From the NCBI GenBank assembly GCA_037974965.1, contig JBBPFI010000003.1:992001-1056000 (forward strand): a stretch of 64,000 bases of DNA, written 5' to 3'. Source of the DNA: Dacryopinax spathularia. Taxonomy: Eukaryota > Basidiomycota > Dacrymycetes > Dacrymycetales > Dacrymycetaceae. The position numbers and the translations under genes were made by a program. The notes beneath the pieces are model-generated. The model was given only the letters and a program-made list of their open reading frames with translations, had not been told where the DNA came from and ran no database searches. Of the stretch, positions 35,465 through 44,792 are shown in pieces (the stretch's first letter is position 1; every line of letters begins with the position of its first letter).

Positions 35465-36880
35465 ATGGACGGCGATCCGTCTTCATCGCCTGCTGGCTCT
35501 GACGGTGCTGTTTCCTTCACTACTTCCAGCGATCGTCAGCAAGGGGATCGTCTCACAAAATCGGACAAGAAGCGCCCTCGCCAAACGGCGCATACTGCTT
35601 ACCATTCGACCTCTGACTCCTCCGACGAAGAACCTGTTCGGCGTCCTGTCAAGGTCATTCCTCGCTAATAGGCTCTCTTTGTTGAATTTGACGGTTTGTA
35701 GATACAGAAGCTCCCTGTGATTACCTACGGCAAACACCGTCGCAGTGCTTCGTCTCGCTTGAAACGGCTCCCTACTCTTGGTGCGAGCGACATCGTCTCT
35801 TCCTCCCAGAAAGGCATTCTGAAGCACTCGCTCACTTCCACGTCGAATCCTACTATCCCATCGTCTTCTGCTTCCAAGAAAGACTCTGCTAACCGGGTTA
35901 AAGGCAGCCAAGTTGCCTTCGACGACGATGACAGGGACATTGAGCATGTCTCGAACGACCAGGACACAGGTACTCAGGATGCCTCTAATGAAACGAGTTC
36001 TTTGAGCACGGCCCCCCATGAGGGTGACGAGTCTTCTGAAGAGGGAGAAGAACCGATGCACTTCGACTATTCTCCTCAACCTGAGCTTGACGGCTTGCCT
36101 GTCCTACGTCGAGGCTCTCTCTCAATCGCCGCTTCTCATCGCACTACACTCCCTTTCAATGCTTCTAGCGGTGCTCCCAGGGGACCGAAGGGATCGTCAG
36201 CTAGAAAGCCCCTTTGCGTTCGCATCCCATTTTCACAACCTGTGGTCGGTACCGGAAGCGATTGTCAAAGGGCTCATCACGACGACGACCATGATATCTA
36301 TTCGGGGAGCACGGTCGAACACGTTCGTGGCAATGCCTCAACGCACTTCCCTGAGAAACCCACGTTAACTGTGTCGTCCTCTCTCTCGGCCGGTAGCCGC
36401 TCGCTGAATGCCATGAACCAGGCCTCTTCTCGTGACGGCCGTACTTTGCCAGTGTCGAACATCCAATCACCAACTACCTCCACGCAGGTTGACCCTGATG
36501 CTACGCTCTCTCGTCAAGCCATCCATGCTCCTCTTCACTTGTCGAGCCATCGCGCAGAAAGCTCGAGCATCCCAAGTGCTCTGTCCGGGGTTACGAGTGT
36601 GGTCGCCGCATCGCAGACTGAGAACTGGCTGAGCCCCTCTATGGAATTCATGAAGACTGTCCCGGAAAGCATGCAAAGGATCGTTGTGAACTGGGCCGAC
36701 AAAATGCATTTGAACGACTTTGAAGATCAGACCGCGATGCTGGCGGACGTACTGCTGCACGTGGAGTCGAGAAACTGGTGGATTTTCGTGTGGAAGATCA
36801 TGGGGCCTGGCGAACACGTCGAGGAGATGCTCCACGAGATGCGCAAGGTGAAGTTGGAGCGGTTGGAGCAGCAAAAGTGA
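35465..36880 (+). CDS. Hypothetical Ser-rich protein with helical C-terminus (455 aa)
   Basis: Exons 35465-35653 and 35702-36880 with a 48-bp phase-0 intron. The first 350 residues are Ser/Asp/Pro-rich and probably disordered, with acidic patches (VAFDDDDRDIEHV, DESSEEGEEP). The last 90 residues form a helical domain (MEFMKTVPESMQRIVVNWAD, then NWWIFVWKIMGPGEHVEEML) followed by a basic tail. A disordered front plus a small helical tail is also the layout of the 354-residue gene at 10554-11724. No named family is recognised. Confidence 0.6.
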
Positions 36881-37148
36881 TCCTCGTCCTTGTCTTCCAC
36901 GTTCTGCAGCACGACCTCACACGACGAGCGTTCCAGCTCGAGTCTCTCTCCGCACGTTCTTCGTATGACGCATGGCTTCCAAGTGTGTTTCCAAACTGTT
37001 CATTTCCCCTTATTGATAGGAAATCGGACTGGGAAAGGGTAAAAACAGTATCCTGTACCATTTCGTGTATCAACGTCTCTGCCGTACCTACCTTCTTGAT
37101 GTTCAGCCGCTCCATGATTAAAGCATGACCGAGTACAGTCACAGCTAA

Positions 37149-37634
37149 TTAGCGAGGGTCATGCTCCGGGGTGTCCCCATTGAGGAAGGCCAAGCATTCC
37201 CAATTGCCGCTGGCTCGTGCGGCGTCCTTCAGGGCAATCAATTCGGGGGTGACGATGACGATGTTCATAGGGCGATTGGGTGGCGGGCAAGAGCTCGGCA
37301 GCGAAAGTGGTCGGCTATGAGCCTCCAGAGTTGGGTATGAACATTCTCCACTCGCGTTGGCGGCGGTTTGTAGAATCGTAGTGTGGTGTCCGGGGTGATA
37401 GGGGGGGAGGTTCTCGGCGGAAGCACGCTCCGCAGTGGGCGGATTCTGTCCGGGAGCGGGAGGAGGGCCCCGGACTGGAACGGTGTGGTGACAAGGGGCA
37501 GTAGATGGAGGTACAGAAGTTGCTGTATTCAAGTGCACCGAACTGCCGGCCTTGCTCAACTCAGTTTGTGCCATGATGTCGAGCGTATCGGAATAAGCCT
37601 TATCATTGCCAGTAGTCGACGACGGGAGCGACAT
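37149..37634 (-). pseudogene. Truncated copy of the 278-aa gene (161 codons)
   Basis: The ORF starts at the duplicated ATG (37634) and is the same as the first 160 residues of the gene at 30861-31697. It then meets a stop two codons after the duplication breakpoint (...GDTPEHDPR, stop). About 120 C-terminal residues are missing, including the structured tail, so it is probably non-functional even if transcribed from the co-duplicated promoter half. Confidence 0.8.
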
Positions 37635-37736
37635 CGTAGGTATGCAGAAGCCGGGATGCTATGCCATGTCAGAGAGATCTACAACTGAATGGGGAAGGAC
37701 TACTGACTAGGGATGGGATATGGAACTGAGGTTCAG
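37153..37736. repeat. Duplicated segment, copy 2 (584 bp, direct orientation)
   Basis: Near-identical to 31216-31800. The left breakpoint is in AT-rich sequence (CAGCTAATTAG). The right breakpoint abuts directly on the dispersed repeat at 37737. No target-site duplication was found by eye. Confidence 0.93.
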
Positions 37737-38734
37737 CGGTCGGCACCCTCGTTTGCGCCAATAAAGCCACCAAGCTCCCAAGATCCCAAGACATGTTCAT
37801 CCCAAGGTCTCTACCTGCAGCAATCGAGGCGACGTCGGATCGGCACCGTTTAGAATCCCCCAACATTTTCTGAAAGTACAAATGAATATCCTGGAGCGGT
37901 GCTACGAGCACTTGTCTTGTGCCATTATCAAGCCTCACGCCTCCAGATTGAACGCCCTTCAGCTTATCGTCAATAGACAGGAGGGTCATAGATGCAAGGG
38001 CGAGTTCAGCTGGCACATTTGGCCGACGGATGCGCGGCTTAGTTAGATTTGCAGGTGGAGGGGAAGGGAGTTTTGCAAGGACCAAAGGGTTTGAAAGCGG
38101 CCTTTTCCTTTTTGAATGAGGCGTATGAGGCATCGATCCCGTCTTCAATTCCCCCAGGACGTAGGTTGTGGGATCGCCGATGTCGTCGTGTCCTGTTGGT
38201 GCTGGACGTGCCCTGTGTGATACGACGTCATCAGATGGTGGATCATCCGTTATGTCTGGATGAGCTGGCGTTACCATCAGTACGTCCACTATATCGCCTC
38301 GAGGGCAGTCCGAGGAGGTCTGGACAGTGCTTGGAGTTTCCTGCACGTGCTGATTCAGAGTGCTAGGAGATGTAACTTCAATTTCCCTGAGCCAGTCGTA
38401 AACCACATGAAACTCTCATCGCGCGGACTCGCTCCCTTCAGCGCGTACAATAAGCATCGCGGAGGACGGCGTTCGGAATGTATCGCAAATCGAGTCCAAA
38501 GCTTGACTCGAACGTAGGCTCGCTGCTCAAGAGGTAAAGCAGAATGGTATTCAGCCCGCAACGAGGACTTGTGGTCTACACCTTGCTTTATGGAGGTGGC
38601 GCATGACGAGGTTGGTCGGGCGCATGGGAGTTGAAGGGTTGAGATTGAATTGGCAGAATAAGACTTTCGGGTAAATCCAGAGTGTAATAGGTATTCAGCG
38701 GTACACGGCACACGCAAATGCCGTCACCTTCCAT
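37669..38734 (-). CDS. Hypothetical protein (330 aa) whose C-terminus is encoded by repeat sequence
   Basis: Exons 38734-38608, 38575-38404 and 38362-37669; introns 32 and 41 bp; phases agree. The N-terminus reads MEGDGICVCRVPLNTYYTL. The middle has VKLWTRFAIHSERRPPRC and a helical segment LDNGTRQVLVAPLQDIHL. The last 50 residues come from the dispersed repeat (37737-37850) and then from the upstream part of the duplicated segment, where the stop lies. The original C-terminus has therefore apparently been replaced by read-through. The two very short introns make the N-terminal part uncertain. No family is recognised. Confidence 0.45.
37737..37850. repeat. Dispersed repeat, inverted relative of 23481-23680
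   Basis: On the minus strand it reads GGTGCCGATCCGACGTCG, then GATTGCTGCAGGTAGAG, GGGATGAACATGTCTTGGG and CAAACGAGGGTGCCGA. These are the same words, in the same order, as the 96-bp repeat near 23.5 kb. Identity is high but not perfect. Confidence 0.8.
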
Positions 38735-38819
38735 CATCCGCCTCCTCGACTCAATTTAATGACTTGGCGCATCAGCCAAATCCGGGTTGTTGAACGTGCT
38801 GAATATATTATACGCAGAG

Positions 38820-40621
38820 TTAGTGTGCTGCTCTTATCGTTGAGTGAAACGCGGCGTACCGACAAGCCCTAGTCAAGCGGTCGATAAAGCCTTCGTACGC
38901 GCTCGGGTCTCGTTTCTCGTAGCTCTCTAGGCGATTCAAAATCGCACGATAGGTCCGCAAGTTGTCGCTTTGACGAGCGGAGAACTGCGATTCAACAACG
39001 TATCCAGTCTTATACCAAGACAAAAGATGCTTGAACTAGAGAAGAGCGCCACATCAGGTAAATGAGGGACCATGTAGAGGAAACCCATCACCATCAAGGC
39101 AGAGAACGCAATCAGCGGCTTCGGTACTGTGCGAAAGAGCGCGGGGTGGGAGAACGCTTCACTGCACTCAGAAGATCGCACGGGAGCCATGTAACTCATG
39201 TTAGCGATCAGCTCGATGATTGCGGGATGTTCACAAAAATGCGTGTCGGGAGAGTGCGGCTGGACAGAACTGAGCTAAGGCAACGTACGGTGGAATAATA
39301 CACGTACGTCAAACCCGGAGTCGGGATACAGCCATCGATCATCTGAGAGCAGGATGTTTATCTCGGCTTGAACTCTACCTCGTAGCCTCCTCCTTTGATT
39401 TTCCAGCAGGTCGAGCGCCTTGCGTTTGTCCTCATTCATCCACAAAATGTCGATAGCCTCAGCTTCTGCGAGGATCCGAAAAGGCTCTCGGTAAGCCCTC
39501 CTGCAGATAATACGAGCCTTGGTCTTGAAGAGCGTCCGCAGCGTCGGCCCGACTTTCTTTAGCTGACAGACTCAATTGCAGAATCAATATATGACAACTG
39601 ATCTGACTTACCAGCGCCCGATGACCCGGAAATGATTCAAAATCGATAGGTGTGATAGTACCGTTCCTAGCCTTGGCTTGCTCATTCGCCCGGTTTTTGG
39701 ATGTCTCCAGGAATTCAGCCTCGGCCGTCGCATCTGGCATCATATTTGTCGTTTTGTACAACACGCGCAACTCACTCATAGCAACCTGTAATATTAACCT
39801 CGAGTCGGGGTAGTCGGAGAGGTTATCGGGCGCAGAAGAAGTTGCTGCCGTCTGAATAGCGCCCGGTTGCTTCTTCATAACGATCGTAACCTGTTGAAGG
39901 CGATCCTCGAACTGCAGATGGTACCCCGTAGCAACGTCCACAAGGCGGGGCAGTCTGCTTGACGTTGGCGCTCGAGACGTGGTGACTTGCGACGCGGCTT
40001 TCCTAGACCTCTTTCTCTCCGGAAGATTGGTTATCAAAACCGCGTTAGCCGCATGACAATCGGTGTCGTTTTCCCTCCGCCGTTTCTTGGCAGTCCTTTC
40101 TACCATGGACGGTAGGACCAGCTGCAGACACAGGCTCGACGGCATTACCGGCTCGTGTTGCCGGATAGAGCCCCTCTGATCAGCTGGAACATGGCCAAAA
40201 GACGCGGGCGAACTCTTTTCCTCAAGGGGACTTGTCGGCGGGCTCTGACTGGAACTGGAGAACTGATAGTTACGACCGGATCGCGATTCGGTACAGCCGG
40301 ACGAAGCGGAAGAAGTCACAGCTTGCGCCAGAGAGCTCTCGAGCGCTGGGGGCCGCAATCCTGAGCCATCCTCTGTTGTCGATGTTGCTGAGAATGGTAG
40401 CGGGTTTCCATGGGAGCGCAGTGCAGGCAGCTCTGGTGCAAGAATCAGGAATGAGAGCGTACTAAGGAAGCAGACAGGGGCGAACCGGTAACAGTATCTT
40501 CAGTTCCATACTCGTCCTCGTTATAGCCGTTCTCTCCTTCCACAACCTGCAGTGCTTTCTTCTTGGCGTGGTAAGCTCTTGGACACCGATGTTCGGATTG
40601 GCTCATGGTCTTGGTCGACAT
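38820..40621 (-). CDS. DUF6532-type protein (536 aa)
   Basis: Exons 40621-40486, 40432-39612, 39562-39308, 39274-39092 and 39035-38820; introns 53, 49, 33 and 56 bp; phases agree. The N-terminal 200 residues are Ser/Pro-rich with basic clusters (ERTAKKRRREN, LPERKRSRKAAS) that look like nuclear-localisation signals. The DUF6532-like region fills about residues 280-525: LKKVGPTLRTLFKTKARIIC, then EHPAIIELIANM, HPALFRTVPKPLIAFSALM and a tail segment from WYKTGYVVESQFS. This matches the agaricomycete DUF6532 layout better than the 1000-residue protein does. Function is unknown. The 33-bp intron is the least certain part. Confidence 0.68.
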
Positions 40622-40965
40622 AATACAGCCTTCCGTGATTTTTGGCTTGCTGGAGGGCCCTTTCAAATCCGACCTTAAGAGTGAGTGAGACTCGTTAATA
40701 AATCAAGAACAAAAAGCGCAACACACTCATCAACTTGGGATACTAGAAGTTCAGTCCGGTCGCGATAAGACCCACGCCGGTTGAGTGGCAACTGGCAGTG
40801 GTCTCGGAATGGTCCGCTGCCCTTGCCAGTACTGTGATTTCGCACTAGCCCGTACTGCCACTGAGTGTGTCTCACAGGCTTGGGACTCTTGACGTGGGCT
40901 TGAGGACCCTTTCCCCGGATGTGGGTCTATGACCGCTTCATAGCGAGACTCAACCGCACATAGGC

Positions 40966-41017
40966 CCCGTAGACGGAGGTAACTTTCCGTAGACGGAAGC
41001 ATATCTCCGTAGACGCA
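40966..41017. repeat. 20-bp tandem motif, three copies of TCCGTAGACGGA
   Basis: CCCGTAGACGGA at 40966, TCCGTAGACGGA at 40986 and TCCGTAGACGCA at 41006, an exact 20-bp spacing. The core is itself an inverted repeat (TCCGT-AG-ACGGA). A close match to the third copy and its flanks lies at 57849-57871. Confidence 0.8.
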
Positions 41018-41143
41018 GTAGCGGTCCCTCGCTATCGGAGCCGAGGGCATTTTTGCGATGAAGGGTCTACGACGCATGACCTCATCCAGGAATTCCGACT
41101 CCCGTGACACGTTCAATGCGCACCCGCGGCATAGGGCATAGGA

Positions 41144-41163
41144 CCCTTGCGCAGCCGCAAGGG
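41144..41163. other. Perfect inverted repeat, 8-bp arms
   Basis: CCCTTGCG-CAGC-CGCAAGGG, a 4-nt loop. It is the first of three hairpin-forming sequences in this gene-free stretch. Confidence 0.85.
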
Positions 41164-41332
41164 ATCAAATGCTGCACAGCCGCTCTAAATGCTTCCTTTT
41201 TTCCTGACATCTTCACACAATTCTCGCAATATTTACATGTTTTTAGTAATTAAAAATTAATAATAAAGGTTTATTACTATTGGAAATCCAGGCAAAATTT
41301 TCAAAAAATCATTTGAAGCAAAACTGAGGGAG

Positions 41333-41363
41333 ATAGAGTTAGCGGCACAGCCGCTAACTCTAT
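41333..41363. other. Perfect inverted repeat, 13-bp arms
   Basis: ATAGAGTTAGCGG, a 5-nt loop CACAG, then CCGCTAACTCTAT. It lies 40 bp before the telomere-like repeat. Confidence 0.9.
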
Positions 41364-41402
41364 AAAGCCGATTTAGCCCCAAAATTGCAGAAAGTTGCCC
41401 CA

Positions 41403-41469
41403 GGTTAGGGTTAGGCCGTTAGGATTAGGGTTGGGTCGGTAGGGTTAGGGTTAGGGTTGGTGGTTAGGT
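41403..41469 (+). repeat. Interstitial degenerate telomeric repeat (TTAGGG type)
   Basis: A 67-bp tract starting GGTTAGGGTTAGGC, with TTAGGATTAGGGTTGGG in the middle and two perfect TTAGGG units at 41442-41455. TTAGGG is the usual agaricomycete telomere unit. The G-rich strand reads rightward, so if this were a former chromosome end, the end belonged to the left block. Confidence 0.85.
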
Positions 41470-41618
41470 ATAAACGGTTTCTTGTAATTTATTCATTCAA
41501 TTTTTACTATATTTATTACAATTTAATAATAATTGATAAGCATTTCCTACTATTCAGGGGGTGTCAGGGTCCGATCGCGCCGCGCGAGCGGAAGCAAACG
41601 GAGGCAAAGCACCCTATG

Positions 41619-41664
41619 CACCTTCTATGCACTATGCGCCGTCGCGCATAGTGCATAGAAGGTG
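41619..41664. other. Perfect inverted repeat, 21-bp arms
   Basis: The left arm is 41619-41639, starting CACCTTCTATGC; the loop is CGTC; the right arm is 41644-41664. All 21 positions pair. A perfect hairpin this long is very unlikely by chance in 64 kb. Confidence 0.93.
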
Positions 41665-41883
41665 TCACGAAACTCGGACGCCCTCACCTCATCCGTTCCC
41701 CTCACACGTGCTGGTCTTAGAAGGAAGCGAAGTTGTTCCGCAACCCCGTATTGGAAGACATCGGAGCGGGGCGAAGACCTGGCATTTTATTTTGTGACTT
41801 TTAGACGCATACAGGCACACAGGCCATATCTTAACCGTACATACTAACTCAGATCGTCAAATTGCTCACGCGGAGCAACAGGC

Positions 41884-43536
41884 CTACGCATTCATAGCCC
41901 ACTGGACAAACCAGTCCTCCCACCCTTCCCACTCCTCCTCATCCACCTCCAGCGGCTCCTCCTCCCTCGCCCCAGCACAGCGCTTCCTCTCCTCCCGCTT
42001 GTGATGCTTCAACGGGTTCAACACCCTCTCCACGACCTGCACTGCCCCATTCCGGACGGGTATGTCGAGTATCTTGACCTCCACACCGGCAGCGCGCATG
42101 CTGTACGCCGCGACTTCCCGATCCTTCGGCAGGCGGAACACGGGCCGTTTTGCGATGTGGATCGGGAGGGTCCAGTTCTTGCCAAGAAGGGTGGGGAAAC
42201 GCTGGTCGACGTCGTACTTTGGCCACAACTCCTCTCCCGCTTCTTCCCCTTCTGCTCCAGCTGCGCCCGGCGAGGAGGAGGATAGAGATGGATGGATCCA
42301 ATCAGAGTGAACTACCGTCCCGTTGATAATATGATACCGCAACAGCTTGCCGAGCGCCCACTCGCCCCATGGGGAGAAGAGCCATTTACTCAGCCTTGGA
42401 GGGAGCCGCTTCCACGCTTTGTTGGACGGTGCGAATATGGTGACCGCGGGAGAGCCTTTCCATTCCATCTCCGGAGCGGCAGTGAGGGCAGAGGCGGCGA
42501 GTTGGAGCCATACTTCCTCGGTTGCTTCTGCGTCGGAAGAGGGGTTGAAGGAATGATGGTGGAAGACAGGGCGGTAGTCGACGACGTGGTCCAACCCCGC
42601 ACGGGCAAGTGCGGCTGCAGTCACTTCGAGAGCCCATGGAGCGCCGAAATGCGCTGCAGGGAAGAGCCAAGGTACCGCATAGATCTCTTCCATCGCGCTC
42701 AGCCCTGGTTGGAGGGCACGATTCACACCGTGTACGACGCCGTTGCTTGCCCACAGGTCGGGTGCGACGACATGACCTGCGAAATTGAGCTGTAGCGTCG
42801 GGAGCGGGCGGAGTGCGGGGTCGAGCTTGATCCGTTGCGGTGCACCGAGCAGAGCACCAGGGATGGTGAGGGCTGAGGCGGCCGTGCTGTTTTTCGCCAG
42901 CGCGGTCAGCGCATACGCGCCGGACGGGAGAAGATGATACTGCAGCAACCCGTGCAGAATTCGCACGGCGAGCTTGTGCCATCGATCGTCGCTCTTCGGG
43001 TGGTGTGAAAAGTATCGGTGGAGCGTCTCGAGACTGAGTGGGTTGCCGAACTCCAGCGGGAGTTGGTGGTGGTGAGGCGCAGGGAAGGCTTCGTTTGTGG
43101 GAGCGAGGAGGGTGAACTTGCTTGAGTGTGTGGAGGAGAGGAAGTCGACGCTGTCGGGGTCTTGGTTGATCAGGAAGAAGAGCTTGCTGAACCTGCACCA
43201 TACGATTGTCAAGAGGAATGGGGGAAGAGGAGAAAACACAAGGACTCACTTCTCATCCTCGCTCAAGATCTCGTAGACGCTCTTCTTCTTCGGCCACCCG
43301 ACCGTGCTCTCCATGCCTTCACCCTCGATCACTGCATCCTCTCCGATGATGGCATGCTCAAGCTTTTCCAGTCCGTTCTCGACGGCGCCCCAAAGGTTTC
43401 CAAAAGCGCCATCCAAGATGCTCTCGTACCCATCGGCCGGTAGGATGCTCAGTTGAGGCTCGCGCTCGACGACGGCAGGCGATGCCGTGGCACTGCCAAG
43501 GAGAGAAGCGAGAAGCAAAGCAGCAGAGAACCTCAT
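41884..43536 (-). CDS. Secreted fasciclin (FAS1) domain protein (531 aa)
   Basis: Exons 43536-43250 and 43192-41884, with a 56-bp phase-2 intron. The N-terminus is a signal peptide (MRFSAALLLASLLGSATA), so it enters the secretory pathway. Two FAS1 domains follow. The first has SSKFTLLAPTNEAFPAPHHH and LRPLPTLQLNFAGHVVAPD, with NGVVHGVNRAL. The second has AVTIFAPSNKAWKRLPPRL, LLRYHIINGTVVHSDW and GAVQVVERVL. FAS1 proteins act in cell adhesion or cell-wall and vacuolar contexts. The C-terminus is acidic (EEPLEVDEEEWEGWEDWF), with no GPI-anchor-type hydrophobic tail visible. It is divergent from the DUF2015 gene. Confidence 0.85.
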
Positions 43537-43995
43537 CTTGTTTCTGCTTCGATGACTCGGACCGTCTGGTCGACTGTCCTGCAGCTGAACCCAGTTTATA
43601 TATCCAGGCAGAGCGTTCCGCAGCCCCCCTTCAAAAGGTTATACACGCGTCCCTCTGCCGCCCTTCAGCCCAGCCCATGGCGAGTCCACGATCATCAGCT
43701 GTTAAACGATCGGCGCCCACTGAGCCTGATGAGCCTGGGTTGCATGATCTTGGTTACCCCGCATGACGCGCCCAGGCGATGCCGAGAAGGCACGTTCATC
43801 GGCATTGCGGGATTATGTAAGCGTCAATTGCGCAGCCACCGGAGGAGGAGGCGGAGGGCTGTTTCAGCCGCCTTGCTGCCTGGTACTCAGCTGCACGGTG
43901 ACATTCCACATCCCTAACCCTAACTACCTGCATACATTACTCTTGCAACAATAGTCTTATTCGGTTGGAAGGATAGCAAAGGTCACCAAGGCAAG
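43537..43995. promoter_or_regulatory. Bidirectional promoter region, fasciclin and DUF2015 genes
   Basis: 459 bp between divergent starts. It contains a telobox-like CCCTAACCCTAAC 72 bp upstream of the DUF2015 ATG. Confidence 0.5.
43912..43924. promoter_or_regulatory. Telobox-like element CCCTAACCCTAAC
   Basis: Two tandem CCCTAA units in a promoter. Teloboxes bind Myb-type telomere-repeat proteins in other eukaryotes and fungi. A role here is inference. Confidence 0.4.
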
Positions 43996-44518
43996 ATGTT
44001 GTACACCGCGTCAATCATAGCGTTCATCCTCCTCTTCATCCTCCGTACGTTCCCTCTCCTTTTCGGCCTCGTTCTGCACTAACCGAGCGCGACCTCCACA
44101 ACAGTCGCATACTACTACCGCGCCCGCCTCTCGTCCCTCCTCGCCCCTCTCATCCCCGAGCGAATCAAAGACTACCTCTCCTCCCATTTCCCCCATCTCT
44201 CATCCTACCGCCCGTTGCAGACATGGGAGAGCCAACGCGGTGCTGGTCTCAGCTCGTCGTTGTTTGATATTGACGAGAACCTCGAGGCGGGCGACTCGAG
44301 GGCTGGACTCGACCCGGTGGGCGCGGAGGAGGTTAGGAGGATCATGGCGCGGGAGGGGGTGAGCTTTGATCAGGCAAGGCTGATTAGGCATAAGCTGTTG
44401 TTGAGTCGGCATGGGATTGATGCGAGTGGTGAGTTTACTACTGGTAAAGTGAGAGGGAATTGTGCTGATGTCATGCGTAGGCATGCCCATGGATCCGAAA
44501 GCAGTTACGCGCCTCTAA
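43996..44518 (+). CDS. DUF2015 family small membrane protein (136 aa)
   Basis: Exons 43996-44044, 44105-44428 and 44481-44518; introns 60 and 52 bp, all phase 1. An N-terminal transmembrane helix (TASIIAFILLFILLAYYYR) is followed by a basic cytosol-type stretch and a conserved C-terminal signature: EGVSFDQARLIRHKLLLSRHGI and PMDPKAVTRL. This layout and length match the fungal DUF2015 family. The first intron splits the transmembrane segment right after the first 16 codons. Function is unknown. By family it is a small membrane-anchored protein. Confidence 0.8.
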
Positions 44519-44792
44519 TTTTTGTTTCTTCTTCTTCAGCTTCTTCCTTTTATACTGGATTTTGTTGTACAATGATTATACCATTCCTTCTTGAATTCAC
44601 ATCCCCCCTGTCTGCCGTCGCACGGCCGCGCCTGCACCCTCCACCAACCGCCGCGCGCCCAATTGTACACGAAATTGTCACATTCGAAATCCCAGGTATC
44701 GGGTGTGTCGTAAATAAGTGCGAAACTACTACATGAAAGGCTAGCCAAACAGCATGGTCCGGGAAAGTCAGGTATACGAGACGGCCGGCATC

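Larger units (their letters stand above)
41170..41560. other. AT-rich gene-free segment
   Basis: Much richer in A and T than either side, with runs such as AATTAAAAATTAATAATAAAGG (41248-41269) and TTTATTACAATTTAATAATAATTG (41510-41533). It contains the telomere-like repeat and one hairpin. No credible coding frame. Possible explanations are a non-coding spacer, a remnant of a mobile element, or inserted organellar DNA; none is shown. Confidence 0.65.

Noticed and set aside
41170-41560. Inserted mitochondrial DNA (NUMT)
   Set aside because: The AT-rich composition fits, but no mitochondrial gene or tRNA could be recognised, so the claim is unsupported without a search.
41403-43924. Head-to-head telomere fusion between the tract at 41403 and CCCTAACCCTAAC at 43912
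   Set aside because: The second element is only 13 bp, lies in a promoter, and an intact gene separates the two. A single short tract is better explained by repair or a relic end.
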